A DNA stretch of 64,000 nucleotides from an uncultured Chlamydiaceae bacterium (GTDB taxonomy: Bacteria; Chlamydiota; Chlamydiia; Chlamydiales; Chlamydiaceae): assembly GCA_937884635.1 (NCBI GenBank), contig CALGBW010000008.1, positions 13,015 through 77,014 on the forward strand. Direction: 5' to 3'. Positions 8,739-17,790 of this stretch are shown here, one piece after another; the stretch's first letter is position 1, and every line of letters begins with the position of its first letter. A program made the position numbers and the translations under genes. The notes under the pieces are model-generated. The model had not been told where the DNA came from and did not search any database. It saw nothing but the letters and a program-made list of their open reading frames with translations.

Positions 8739-8797
8739 GAGATTATACGGAAACTCGAATGATCTTTGTTGGACTAAGTCTTGCTTTTCTCCCATTC

Positions 8798-9550
8798 CTA
8801 TTGGGCAGTGCCTTTAGGAGTGTTGCGCATTTTAATTTTCTGTAGTTTGAGCAGACACTTTTCTAGAATTTCTAGATCTTCGATAGGGAGCTCGGAAGTG
8901 TTATTTAACAAGCGAATGCCTTTAATTAACAAGGCTAAAGCTTGCTTTGAAGCGGGAGTTTGTCGACGATCAGAAGCTACTAAGGGGAATTCTTTACGGA
9001 TAATATCCAACATTTCTACTTTGCTTTCGCCTCGGTAGTTGCGGATGATATCCTCTTTCTTTTCTTGAGGTCCTTGACGTGCAGCCAGCGTATAAATTGC
9101 TTGTCTAGGCATCTTCTCGGCTTCTATTTTCAAAGATTCAGGGAGAAGAGAAAAGAGCTCATAATACATCAAAAAATTATAAGGAGTTTGCCGGTTCCCG
9201 TAAGTCAGTAGCAGCCATGCAGAAAAAGCCCCTTCACGATACTTTTTAAGAAGATCACGGGCTTTTTTAATGCGCTCCCCATGTAACAAAACAGCCTGAT
9301 GATGAATTTGTTTTACCTGTGCAGACAGATGGCTAAGGGTATAAAAATCTTGTTCTGGGACCTGAGCATCTAGAACATAGTTTTCTAAAAGTTCACGAAG
9401 TTTATTCTCTTCTTGGTCAGATAAGCGGACTTGAGAAACGCCAAAAAAAGGGGAGAGCTCTCCTTCCAGTCGTTGACGAGTGAGAGACTCCATTTTGTCT
9501 CGTGAGTTTTTCTTAAACCGGCTTTCTAATAAAGACTTGAGATTGCTCAT
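8798..9550 (-). CDS. Chromosomal Pgp6-like protein (CT583-like)
   Basis: A 250-residue cytoplasmic, charged protein starting MSNLKSLLESRFKKNSRDKM. It has no membrane segment or recognised catalytic motif. By position and content it matches C. trachomatis CT583, annotated as a paralogue of plasmid-encoded Pgp6 (gp6D). It follows the ParA-like gene by 30 bp in the same direction; on the chlamydial plasmid pgp5 (ParA-like) and pgp6 are likewise neighbours. That supports descent from, or exchange with, a plasmid segment. Molecular function is unknown. Confidence 0.85.
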   Translation of the reverse strand: MSNLKSLLESRFKKNSRDKMESLTRQRLEGELSPFFGVSQVRLSDQEENKLRELLENYVLDAQVPEQDFYTLSHLSAQVKQIHHQAVLLHGERIKKARDLLKKYREGAFSAWLLLTYGNRQTPYNFLMYYELFSLLPESLKIEAEKMPRQAIYTLAARQGPQEKKEDIIRNYRGESKVEMLDIIRKEFPLVASDRRQTPASKQALALLIKGIRLLNNTSELPIEDLEILEKCLLKLQKIKMRNTPKGTAQ

Positions 9551-9580
9551 AAGGACCTCTTTGACAAGATAGAGAGCGTA

Positions 9581-10348
9581 TCAAATTTCTCTTAACAAAC
9601 CTAAAAGTTCTTTTGTTAAATTGAGATAATCTTCAGACGCCCGTCCAGATGGTGCTGTAGAAAAGACAGGCTTACCATGAATCGCAGCCTCGGAAATAGT
9701 AATGTCGCGACGAATCTTTGTATTCAGAAGCTTGCCAGGGAAGGTTTTTTGGATCAGCTCTGTGAAAGCCTGATTGTTTTTCCCGCGGTAATTCCAAAAG
9801 GAAAGGGCAACACCCAGTACATTCAGAGGATGGCGTGAGGAGATCCCTTGAATGAAAGTAGCCAAACGCTCAAGTCCTTTTACGCTGTAAAATTCTGGGG
9901 TTGCGCAGATTAGAGCGTACTGTGCTGCGATCAGAGCGGATTCTGTTAACCAACACAACGATGGTGGTGTGTCAATAATTACAAAATCATACTCATGCTC
10001 GATTCCTTGCAAAATATGTTTGAGTCTTTCATGAGAATAGCGATCAGCGGCTAAACTGCCTGACACCTCCACACGCTCCAACCATGTATCAGCAGGGATT
10101 AAGTCTAATCCCGAGTCTAAAATAGGGCGAATAACCTCACGAATATCTTTCCCGCCTTGCAAAACAACAGCTAAGCTATCATAACTATCTGGATCCAAGC
10201 CTAGTCCAGAAGTTAAATTCGCTTGTGCATCAAAATCGATTAATAATACCCGAGCTTGGTGATACTGTGCTAACGCTGCGCCTAAATGTAAGGTAGTAGA
10301 GGTTTTGGCTGTGCCCCCTTTAAAACTATTTACAACGATGGTTTTCAT
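9581..10348 (-). CDS. ParA/MinD-family ATPase (CT582-like)
   Basis: A 255-residue P-loop ATPase. The deviant Walker A motif is NSFKGGTAKTST with the signature lysine, Walker A' is DFDAQANLTSGLG and Walker B is FVIIDTPPSL. It lacks the C-terminal amphipathic helix expected of a true MinD and has no N-terminal DNA-binding extension, so it is closer to a small plasmid or chromosome partition ParA. It is paired with the Pgp6-like gene downstream, mirroring plasmid pgp5-pgp6. No ParB gene is adjacent. A role in chromosome or plasmid segregation, or in regulation as for Pgp5, is inferred. Confidence 0.9.
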   Translation of the reverse strand: MKTIVVNSFKGGTAKTSTTLHLGAALAQYHQARVLLIDFDAQANLTSGLGLDPDSYDSLAVVLQGGKDIREVIRPILDSGLDLIPADTWLERVEVSGSLAADRYSHERLKHILQGIEHEYDFVIIDTPPSLCWLTESALIAAQYALICATPEFYSVKGLERLATFIQGISSRHPLNVLGVALSFWNYRGKNNQAFTELIQKTFPGKLLNTKIRRDITISEAAIHGKPVFSTAPSGRASEDYLNLTKELLGLLREI

Positions 10349-10590
10349 GATGACAAGCGGTATTTCGATTGCTCGATCAACGCTCTGGGACTCCTTTATG
10401 TATAATAGAAGATTGGAAATTACATAAGACTACCAAATGATAGCGGAAGTCTTCTATTGCTTCATTGTGGCGAGTTCTTCTTAATGTGCAAGTATTATTG
10501 CAGTGAGACAAAAAGCCATGTATCGTCCTGTCAGACGCGCTTTGATGTTAGAAGAATGTGTAAATATTGAAAATATGAAAAATAAGGGAA

Positions 10591-10612
10591 CCGTGTAGGT
10601 TTCCCTACACGG
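10591..10612 (-). terminator. Rho-independent terminator after thrS
   Basis: Perfect 9-bp stem CCGTGTAGG / CCTACACGG with a 4-nt loop, starting 8 nt beyond the thrS stop on the minus strand. It is followed by TTCCCTTATTTTT, a moderate U tract. Confidence 0.75.
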
Positions 10613-10620
10613 CAAAAGTG

Positions 10621-12528
10621 CTACAGAAGAGAGGCTAAACTCAATGAGTTTTTCTCTTCCAAAATTTTGTTCAAGAAGCTTTCTAGAGAGAGGCCGCTTA
10701 TTACGCGATTATCTCGAGAACGTACAGACAAGGAACCTTCTTCTATCTCACGATCCCCAAGCGTAATCATGTAGTTCACTTGCATGTTTTGCGCATTGCG
10801 GATTTTCTTGCTGACAGATTCGCTAGAACTATCAACCGAGACAATTAGGCCTTGTTCCATAAAGAGACGCTCTAATTCTCGAGCGCGAGGCTCATGGCGA
10901 TCAGCTACCGTAATGATACGGATTTGTTCAGGGCTCAACCATAGAGGGAATTTACCTTTGAAATGCTCAATTAAAATTCCCAAGAATCGTTCGATAGACC
11001 CGAACAAAGCTCTATGTAACATAATTGGTACACTTTTCTCACCTTGTGCATTGGTGTACTCCAATTGGAAGCGTTCCGGTAGGAACATATCCAATTGTAC
11101 CGTACCACATTGCCAAGTCCGATTGATGGCATCCTTAACGTGGATATCAATCTTAGGACCGTAAAAAGCTCCTTCTCCTGGGCTTACAACAAAGTGAGCA
11201 CCCGAGTTAATCAAAGCTCTTTCTAAAGCCTGCGTTGCTAAATCCCAAAGCTCATCACTACCAATGGTTCCTGATTCAGGGCGTGTGGAGAGCTCTAAGT
11301 GATAGGACAACCCAAACGTGCCATAGAGCTCGGAAACGAGTCTAAGAATATTTAGGATCTCCTCTTCTATTTGCTCAGGAGTTAGAAATACGTGCGCATC
11401 ATCCTGGTGGAACGTACGTACGCGCATAAGCCCAGATAAAGCTCCTGAGACTTCATGACGGTGTACGTGACCAAGTTCTGCAATACGTAAAGGAAACTCC
11501 TTATAGCTATGCAGGTGGGTTTTGTAATACAGCATGCATCCGGGACAGTTCATTGGTTTGATCGCATAGTCCTCATCTTCAAGCTGTAAGGTGTACATAT
11601 TTTCTTTGTAGTTTTCCCAGTGTCCTGAGATTTCCCAAAGGCGACGGTGCATGAGTTGGGGTGTTTGGATTTGTTGGTAACCTGAAAGAAGGTGCAAACG
11701 TTTCCAATAATCCAACAAGGCATTCCAAATCACCATACCTCTAGGATGGAAGAAAGGCATCCCTGCAGAACAATCTTGCTGAGAAAACAGATCTAACTTC
11801 GCGCCTAAAACTCGATGGTCCCTTTGTTTTGCTTCTTCCAAGAAGTTCAGGTAGTCCTGTAGTTCTTGGTTTGTTGGGAAGGAAATTCCGTAAATACGGA
11901 CTAAAGATTCCCGGTTAGGGTCTCCTCTCCAGTAAGCAGCGGATGTTTTCAGCACTTTAAATGCTTTTACAGGAGCTACAGACGGTAAGTGAGGGCCGCG
12001 GCAAAGGTCAATGAACTCTCCTTGGCGGTAGGCGGAAATCACCCCGTCTTCTGGCATCTCGCGAATGAGCTCAACTTTAAAAGCATTGTCTGCGAAGTAA
12101 TCCAAAGCTTCTTGCTTCGAAGCGAACTCACTGCGCGATACTTGGTGTTGCTCTTTTACGATCTGTGCAACCATATCTTCAATCGCTTGAAAATCATCAG
12201 CTGTGATAGCTAAGTCTGCAAAATCGTAATAGAAACCCTGCTCAATAACTGGACCAATTGTAGGCTTTGCATTAGGCCAGAGGCGTAATACGGCTTGAGC
12301 CAACAAGTGAGCGGAAGTATGTAAAAATATTTCTCTACCTTCAGAATCAGAGGAGGAAACAAAGCGAACCACATCACCATCGGTTAATTGGGTGCCTAGA
12401 TCACGCAAGCTGTCATTGATCAGTACCCCAGCAAAGTTAGAAGATTCGTTCATGGTTTTGGCGAAATCTGCTGCTGTAGAACCTTTTGGTAATTCAAATT
12501 TTTTCTCATCACAAATGATGTGGATCAT
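10621..12528 (-). CDS. thrS: Threonyl-tRNA synthetase
   Basis: A 635-residue class II synthetase that charges tRNA-Thr. An N-terminal TGS domain (about 1-60) and an editing domain with HTSAHLLAQAV (the HxxxH zinc/editing motif) precede the catalytic core. That core has motif 1 around RGMVIWNALLDYWK, MNCPGCMLYY with the zinc cysteine, motif 2 near RVRTFHQDDAH and motif 3 in MLHRALFGSIERF. A C-terminal anticodon-binding domain follows. The start MIHIICDEKKFELPKGST is preceded by GGAGG. A hairpin terminator lies just past the stop. It is divergent from the transporter gene across a 223-bp shared regulatory region. Confidence 0.97.
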   Translation of the reverse strand: MIHIICDEKKFELPKGSTAADFAKTMNESSNFAGVLINDSLRDLGTQLTDGDVVRFVSSSDSEGREIFLHTSAHLLAQAVLRLWPNAKPTIGPVIEQGFYYDFADLAITADDFQAIEDMVAQIVKEQHQVSRSEFASKQEALDYFADNAFKVELIREMPEDGVISAYRQGEFIDLCRGPHLPSVAPVKAFKVLKTSAAYWRGDPNRESLVRIYGISFPTNQELQDYLNFLEEAKQRDHRVLGAKLDLFSQQDCSAGMPFFHPRGMVIWNALLDYWKRLHLLSGYQQIQTPQLMHRRLWEISGHWENYKENMYTLQLEDEDYAIKPMNCPGCMLYYKTHLHSYKEFPLRIAELGHVHRHEVSGALSGLMRVRTFHQDDAHVFLTPEQIEEEILNILRLVSELYGTFGLSYHLELSTRPESGTIGSDELWDLATQALERALINSGAHFVVSPGEGAFYGPKIDIHVKDAINRTWQCGTVQLDMFLPERFQLEYTNAQGEKSVPIMLHRALFGSIERFLGILIEHFKGKFPLWLSPEQIRIITVADRHEPRARELERLFMEQGLIVSVDSSSESVSKKIRNAQNMQVNYMITLGDREIEEGSLSVRSRDNRVISGLSLESFLNKILEEKNSLSLASLL

Positions 12529-12751
12529 AGGTCCTCCAAAAATAATTCTGCCTTCGGCAACATCAGTGAGTCAAAAAATTTTTTCTTCTATGTGACACAC
12601 AGGCCGATGCTGCTAAAATCATAACATGAAACACACAAATCTGAAACGTATTCCGCATCTAGAAAGAGAAATAAAAAATTTTAACATCCAAAGAAAATCC
12701 CGCAGAGGAGTATTCTAGTACAGCCAATTCAAGTATCGGGGGATATGACGC

Positions 12752-13651
12752 ATGGCTGTTATCTGGATTTTCATTAATGCTTTTATCTGGTCGTCTTCAT
12801 TTGCTTTAAGCAAATTAGCCATGGACTCGTCTAGTCCCTTATTTGCTACAGGGAGTCGGATGCTCATCGCTGGGGGAGTTTTAGCAGGGATTGCTTGCAT
12901 ACAGAGAAAATCCCTTGTCCTGTCAAAAAGCGAGTTCTTATCCATTTCTTTGCTATCTTTTGTTGGTTTTTATGTAGCGAATGTTTGTGAATTCAGAGGT
13001 TTATTGCATTTAAGTGCGGCAAAGGCATGTTTCATCTATGGATTATCACCATTTGTTTCTGCCTTTTTCTCTTATGTACAATTGAGAGAGACTGTCACAT
13101 CCAAGAAGATTTTAGGGTTAGGCCTGGGGTTAGTGAGCTACATTACATACCTTTCTTTAGGGGGAGGGGAGCCTTTTGGGTGTTGGCAGATTGGATTACC
13201 TGAATTTCTTTTATTATCTGCTACGGCTGCAGGTGCGTATGGTTGGACCTTATTGCGCAAATTAGAGAAACAGTCAGCTTCGCTATCTGTGATTGTGATT
13301 AATGCGTATGCGATGTTGTTGGCCGGAGGGGCTTCTTTAGTTCATTCGTTCTTTGTAGAACCCTGGAATCCTACGCCAGTTGTAAACTGGGGTAGTTTTT
13401 TACAGGCGATTCTAGCTATGGTGATCGTATCGAACCTTATTTGCTATAATTTATATGCAAGGTTATTGCGTAAGTTCTCTTCGACATTCCTATCGTTCTG
13501 TAATTTAGTGATGCCTTTCTTCTCTTCTTTCTATGGATGGTGGTTATTAGGGGAGCCTATATCAGCAAGCTTATGTATTGCTGTTGCCTGCATGGTAGTG
13601 GGATGCCGATTGATCTATCACGAGGAATTCCGACAAGGGTATATTGTTTAG
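12752..13651 (+). CDS. DMT/EamA-family inner-membrane transporter (CT580-like)
   Basis: A 299-residue highly hydrophobic protein with about ten predicted membrane segments arranged as two repeated EamA-type halves (WIFINAFIWSSSFALSKLA near the N terminus, SATAAGAYGWTLLRKLE at the start of the second half). The family exports or imports small metabolites; the substrate cannot be read from sequence. Position matches C. trachomatis CT580. It stands alone on the plus strand and ends at a strong bidirectional terminator shared with copD. Confidence 0.85.
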   Translation: MAVIWIFINAFIWSSSFALSKLAMDSSSPLFATGSRMLIAGGVLAGIACIQRKSLVLSKSEFLSISLLSFVGFYVANVCEFRGLLHLSAAKACFIYGLSPFVSAFFSYVQLRETVTSKKILGLGLGLVSYITYLSLGGGEPFGCWQIGLPEFLLLSATAAGAYGWTLLRKLEKQSASLSVIVINAYAMLLAGGASLVHSFFVEPWNPTPVVNWGSFLQAILAMVIVSNLICYNLYARLLRKFSSTFLSFCNLVMPFFSSFYGWWLLGEPISASLCIAVACMVVGCRLIYHEEFRQGYIV

Positions 13652-13664
13652 GGAACAATAAAAC

Positions 13665-13694
13665 AGGTCTTTTGCCCGTGAGAACAAAAGACCT
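13665..13694. terminator. Bidirectional terminator between the CT580-like gene and copD
   Basis: Perfect 10-bp stem AGGTCTTTTG / CAAAAGACCT with a 10-nt loop. T-rich flanks on both strands (TTTTCTC on plus, GTTTTATT on minus) serve both convergent genes. Confidence 0.8.
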
Positions 13695-13725
13695 TTTCTC
13701 AAGATTATGGTAATAGAGTCGTTGA

Positions 13726-14994
13726 TTAACTGAAAATCGCAGCGGTTGTTTGTAGTTGGGAGTTGGCGATCTGTTCCAATGTTTGTAGCGCTTCTCGGAT
13801 AGCTTGGGCACTTTGCTCTTGTAGCTGTTGTGCTTGACCTGCGTACTGCCCAAATAGGTTAGCCATTATTTTTAATTCTTCAGCGCGAGCTTCTGCTTGA
13901 CCAGCTAAACGTTGCTGTTCAGCAACTTGTACTCCGATTACTCCACCAACAATACCCTCAATACCAGCTGTTAGACCGTGTAATAGCTGAGTTGCTTGTA
14001 AAGCTCCGCTTACGACACGGCCGCCAAATTCCAAGGCGCGCTGACCTTGTACTTTAACTACATTGAGTCCTCTTGATGCGGTTTCTTTCCAACCAGGAGA
14101 ATTTAATGCTTTGGAAAATGCGCTAGAGGCTTGAGAAGACATATTCTTAGCCAAAGTACCTGCAGTTGTAGCAGCAGCTTCTGCTGCGCCTGAAGCGGCC
14201 GCTTTGGCTGCTGTTGACGCTCCCGTTGTTGCTGTTTTAGCTGCTGTTGATGCTGCACCGCTAAGTCCAGAAGCAGTTTCACTGCTGAAGGAGGCGCTTT
14301 TTAGTCCTCCTAAGCTCTTGGCAGCAGAAAGCACTCCTCCTAGTACAGATATAGTAAAGCTAACTGTGTTGACGATCCCGCTGATCATACTTTGCTTGGC
14401 TTGTAGTTCTGTTGCCGCTGCTTGATGCTCGGCTTGTTGTCGGATAGCATTTCCTATTTGAGGCGCCATTTCCATTTGCATTTGTAAGTTTTGGTTCTGC
14501 ATTTGAAACTGCATAGACCAAGACTCCGCATTGGATTGCGCTAACATGCTCATGATCAAGCCCATGAGCGCAAGGGTCCCCATACCTTTTTTGAGTACCA
14601 CGCCATTCACAGTTGGGGAGTGAGGACTAGGGAGAGAGGCACTTCCATCATCACGGATACCACTTGCGTCACGAATAATCTGTGTCGCAGATAAACCAGT
14701 AGATGCAGATATAGTAGAAGCGGACGATGCTGCTGAGCTTTGCGAAGTAGAATTGGTTTTATTTGCTTTGTTGGAGGAGCTTGCTTTATTTGTGCTTGCT
14801 TTTTTAGTAGAACGCACCCCGCTATCATCGGATGCTTCATTAATGAGATCTTCGAATCCTCCAGCAGCTTGCTCTTGAATACCTTGTTTGTTAGCTGCTT
14901 GCTGGTTATTTGCTGTGCTATTCGCTTGTGTTTGCGCAAGCTGGGCTGCTAAAGCGCTTGGATCTGACTGATTCCCTTGAACGCCTGTTGTCAT
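13726..14994 (-). CDS. copD: T3SS translocator CopD (CT579-like)
   Basis: A 422-residue Ala/Ser/Thr/Gln-rich protein, the minor translocator of the second chlamydial translocon. The N-terminal 130 residues are low-complexity and polar (QANSTANNQQAANKQG). A hydrophobic segment lies near 208-225 (VNTVSFTISVLGGVLSAAKS), and the rest is mostly coiled or helical with long Ala runs (AAASGAAEAAATTAG). Such proteins are chaperone-bound in the cytosol, secreted by the T3SS and inserted in host membrane. It is last in the scc2, CT577-like, copB, copD operon, 19 bp after copB, and ends at the bidirectional terminator. Confidence 0.88.
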   Translation of the reverse strand: MTTGVQGNQSDPSALAAQLAQTQANSTANNQQAANKQGIQEQAAGGFEDLINEASDDSGVRSTKKASTNKASSSNKANKTNSTSQSSAASSASTISASTGLSATQIIRDASGIRDDGSASLPSPHSPTVNGVVLKKGMGTLALMGLIMSMLAQSNAESWSMQFQMQNQNLQMQMEMAPQIGNAIRQQAEHQAAATELQAKQSMISGIVNTVSFTISVLGGVLSAAKSLGGLKSASFSSETASGLSGAASTAAKTATTGASTAAKAAASGAAEAAATTAGTLAKNMSSQASSAFSKALNSPGWKETASRGLNVVKVQGQRALEFGGRVVSGALQATQLLHGLTAGIEGIVGGVIGVQVAEQQRLAGQAEARAEELKIMANLFGQYAGQAQQLQEQSAQAIREALQTLEQIANSQLQTTAAIFS

Positions 14995-15013
14995 AAATTA
15001 TCCCCTAAAAAAA

Positions 15014-16465
15014 TTATCCCCCGACTGCAGCAGATAGAGTTCCGCTAATGCTTGAGAAAGCTTTTGCTATTTGACTGCCTAATTTTGCGACTTCGTTTTG
15101 TAGTTCAGATGCTTCTCCAACATTTTTAGCTGCAATCTTACTTGCTTGGCGCCAGAATAATGTAAACATCTTTAACATCTCTGTTTGAGCACTTAAAGCT
15201 CCCGTCTCTCTTTGTATCGCGGCAAGTGCTTTTTGTATGTCTGCTAGTTGGAAACTGCAGATTGCTTTGGCTAGTGTTGGAGCTGCAACGGCAGCACTTA
15301 ATCCCATAGCTACCCATTTACTTCCTAAGGTGTCTAACACTTTAGAGAGTTTAGGGAAGGCTTTACTGAGTATGGATTTTCCTAGTTTGAAAATCTTGGT
15401 AAGGTTTTTCACTAATGTTTTAACAGCTGCTTTTACCGCTGCTTTAATAGCAGCTTTGATCCCTTGTTTAATAGCAGCTTTTACAGCCTGTTGAATCGCT
15501 GTTTTAATCGCTTGAATAATGCATTCTTTAATTGCTGTAATAACGGCTTGTACTACAGCTTGTATGGTCGATTGTGTTACAGCGGTGACCCCGGCTGTCA
15601 CTCCTGCTGTCACTCCTGCTGTTACCCCTGCAGCAGCCGCAGTTCCCGCAGCAGCTGCAGTTCCAATCAATCCTAACCCACAGGTAAAGATAGCGGCAAC
15701 GATGGAAATAACTGTAATGGCTACAGTAATGGCGATCATGACAGTATTAACCACGTTCATCGTACCGTTTAGCTGATCGCTCTTCTTCTGAGCCTCTTGC
15801 ATTTTTTTGTATTCAGCTCTCTGAGAGTCTATTTTCAGCCCTTGGGATTCTAGAGCAGCTCGGTTCATTGTTTCTGCTTGTGCTTGCGTAGATTGATAAT
15901 CTGCAAGAGCACCTCTGGTGGACTCTGTTAGTGCTGCAATAGCTTTGGCTAGGGCAAGGCCAACTTCGGATACATCTGGTCTTGGTGTAAGAGAAGGTGA
16001 GGGGAGTTGGGGAGTATTGTTTAAACTTGGGTTCCCGACTTGTCCTCCGTTAACGATATTTTGTATTTCTTGTAGCGCAGCTGCATCTGCTGAAGATAAA
16101 GAGCTGAGACTTGTGGTGGATAATGCTTTCGATGTTGCTTCTGCGCCTTTCTGCCCGGAAACTTGAGAGGAAAAGGTAGCTAGGTTTGCTTCATTAGCTT
16201 GTGCTGGTCGTGCAGATAGACCTTGTTGTTCTAAGCTTTCAGCATTTTTCGCGGCAGAGGCACCATCTCTTCCCTGAGCACCGGAGAGAGCAGCGTCACT
16301 TTGTGTCCCAAGCCCGTCTCGGTTTTGGCGGGGTTCTTGAATTTGCTTATTCTCATTTCCAGCTAGCTTATCCTGATTCGGGACGCCCTGAGGCATAGAC
16401 TGCAGGACTTGGGAAAGGATATTTTTCGCACTGTTGCTATCAGAGCTATTAGAAGATATGGACAT
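15014..16465 (-). CDS. copB: T3SS major translocator CopB (CT578-like)
   Basis: A 483-residue hydrophobic translocator of the YopB type, expected to form the host-membrane pore with CopD. A disordered polar N terminus (MSISSNSSDSNSAKNILSQ) precedes a strong hydrophobic region near residues 236-275 (VMIAITVAITVISIVAAIF). Next is a VTAG repeat region (four units) and a striking amphipathic Lys/Ala repeat segment near 318-355 (KAAIKQGIKAAIKAAVK), then another hydrophobic patch near 385-402. Translation begins just downstream of the CT577-like gene. The chaperone Scc2 is encoded in the same operon. Confidence 0.9.
   Translation of the reverse strand: MSISSNSSDSNSAKNILSQVLQSMPQGVPNQDKLAGNENKQIQEPRQNRDGLGTQSDAALSGAQGRDGASAAKNAESLEQQGLSARPAQANEANLATFSSQVSGQKGAEATSKALSTTSLSSLSSADAAALQEIQNIVNGGQVGNPSLNNTPQLPSPSLTPRPDVSEVGLALAKAIAALTESTRGALADYQSTQAQAETMNRAALESQGLKIDSQRAEYKKMQEAQKKSDQLNGTMNVVNTVMIAITVAITVISIVAAIFTCGLGLIGTAAAAGTAAAAGVTAGVTAGVTAGVTAVTQSTIQAVVQAVITAIKECIIQAIKTAIQQAVKAAIKQGIKAAIKAAVKAAVKTLVKNLTKIFKLGKSILSKAFPKLSKVLDTLGSKWVAMGLSAAVAAPTLAKAICSFQLADIQKALAAIQRETGALSAQTEMLKMFTLFWRQASKIAAKNVGEASELQNEVAKLGSQIAKAFSSISGTLSAAVGG
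15585..15632 (-). repeat. 12-bp tandem repeat inside copB (VTAG units)
   Basis: Four consecutive 12-bp units of the pattern GTCACTCCTGCT on the plus strand (two exact, two with substitutions) encode the VTAG-type protein repeat next to the main hydrophobic segment of CopB. It is a candidate site for copy-number variation. Confidence 0.7.
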
Positions 16466-16496
16466 GTAACCCTGCCAACGTTAGAAGGTATTGTGT

Positions 16497-16841
16497 TTAC
16501 TTATGTTTATGTTCATGACTTTTAGCTTCTGAAGCAGCTGTTGCTGCAATCATCCGAATTTCTTGCAAAACGGAAGCTAAAGCTTTTTCTTCTTTTGGGC
16601 TTTTAAATACGCCCTTCATCATTTCCTCTATAGGCATAGAGTCCATCAGCCCTGCAAAAGCAGCAATCAGTTTAGTAATGTTTTCTTCGTTGTCTATGCC
16701 TAAAAGCTGTTCTAGAGCATCTTCGTGTTCTGTTGTCGTATGATTATGTTTGTGGTGGGCTTTAGAGTGTGTCTTACGAGAAGCGGTTTTTTTCTGCTGA
16801 GGGCGGGTCATGTCTGCTTTTGTAGAGGTACGTTTTTTCAT
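16497..16841 (-). CDS. CT577-like small basic protein of the translocator operon
   Basis: A 114-residue protein with a Lys/Thr/His-rich N terminus (MKKRTSTKADMTRPQQKKT, then a His-rich stretch) and a mildly acidic helical C-terminal half (LEQLLGIDNEENITKLIAAFAGL). It lies between the chaperone gene scc2 and copB with short gaps of 21 and 31 bp. No known domain is recognisable; by position it matches C. trachomatis CT577. An accessory role with the translocators or their chaperone is inferred only from context. Confidence 0.8.
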   Translation of the reverse strand: MKKRTSTKADMTRPQQKKTASRKTHSKAHHKHNHTTTEHEDALEQLLGIDNEENITKLIAAFAGLMDSMPIEEMMKGVFKSPKEEKALASVLQEIRMIAATAASEAKSHEHKHK

Positions 16842-16862
16842 TCTTGACTTACCTAATTCGGA

Positions 16863-17567
16863 TTAACGTTTTTTCTTTTTATTAGCAGGTGCTTTTGTTG
16901 AGCGTGTTTCAGAGGTTTTTTTCTTATCGGATGTGGCAGCAGCTTTTTTAGGAAGTAGATCTTTGAGTGAGTTTTTCATGATGTTGCAGCGTTCTTTCAA
17001 CACTTTAAACTCAGGTTTGTTTGAGCAGATATCAATAGCCATATCCAGGAAATCATTGGATTCAGCAAGCTGATCTAATTTCATTAAGCTGTCAGCAATA
17101 TAATAAGGAGGGATAGGGTTTTCAGGTTCTGCATCAAAGGCTAAGAAAAAACCAAATGCCGCTTCATTGTACATTTTTAATTGGTGATAGCAGGAGCTCA
17201 AGCCAAGGATGTATTTGTAGCAGGCGGGCTTCGCAGCTGTAAGCATTTGGAATAAGCCAATCGCTTCGTGATATTTTCCTTGGGAGTAGAAGGTGTAGGC
17301 AACCGTGTACATCTCTTCTAAAAGAACGTCGGAAAGTCCTAGAATCTGCTGGAGGTTCAAACCATTTCCTAATCCTTGTAGGATATTAAGCAGAACTTGT
17401 TTAGTTTCCTCTTCTGTAGGCAGCGGATACTTTTGCTCTAGGTCTTCATCTTTAGCCTTCTTCTGCGCAGCTATCTCCGCAAGTCGACTCCGAGTCTTTT
17501 TATTAAAGGAAGCGGAAGGCTTATATGTAGATTTATTATTAGAACTATTAGATGCGGAGTTACTCAT
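16863..17567 (-). CDS. scc2: SycD/LcrH-family translocator chaperone Scc2
   Basis: A 234-residue class II type III chaperone (C. trachomatis CT576, also called lcrH_1). A Ser/Asn-rich N-terminal tail is followed by a tetratricopeptide core: LEEMYTVAYTFYSQGKYHEA, then CYKYILGLSSCYHQLKMYNEA, then PIPPYYIADSLMKLDQLAES, about residues 80-190. A basic Lys-rich C terminus ends RSTKAPANKKKKR. It should bind CopB and CopD before export. It is first gene of the minus-strand operon, with a plausible promoter at 17612-17641, and is divergent from mutL. Confidence 0.9.
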   Translation of the reverse strand: MSNSASNSSNNKSTYKPSASFNKKTRSRLAEIAAQKKAKDEDLEQKYPLPTEEETKQVLLNILQGLGNGLNLQQILGLSDVLLEEMYTVAYTFYSQGKYHEAIGLFQMLTAAKPACYKYILGLSSCYHQLKMYNEAAFGFFLAFDAEPENPIPPYYIADSLMKLDQLAESNDFLDMAIDICSNKPEFKVLKERCNIMKNSLKDLLPKKAAATSDKKKTSETRSTKAPANKKKKR

Positions 17568-17611
17568 TAATATAAATCCTAAAAATAAAAAAATATTTAT
17601 CTTACGAATTA

Positions 17612-17641
17612 ATTTTATAATTAAATGTTTGCTGAAGACAA
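17612..17641 (-). promoter_or_regulatory. Candidate promoter of the scc2-copB-copD operon
   Basis: On the minus strand TTGTCT (17641-17636) and TAAAAT (17617-17612) are separated by 18 nt, within very AT-rich DNA 45 nt before the scc2 start. It fits a sigma66 promoter. Confidence 0.4.
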
Positions 17642-17790
17642 ATGTTTCGTTTCTTTTTGTTTAATTATTTTGCTTAAAAAGCCTAACTCTCTATTTTTAT
17701 GTATTTTAGTGCCGTAAGCGGCATAGTGGATTTTTAAGGCCGAGAGTAACTTCTTGATTGTCAATCGGCTTGTATGTGTAAAAACATGGT

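Noticed and set aside
15237..15776. Long plus-strand frames antisense to copB
   Set aside because: They follow from the repetitive Ala/Lys/Val codons of copB and have low-complexity composition.
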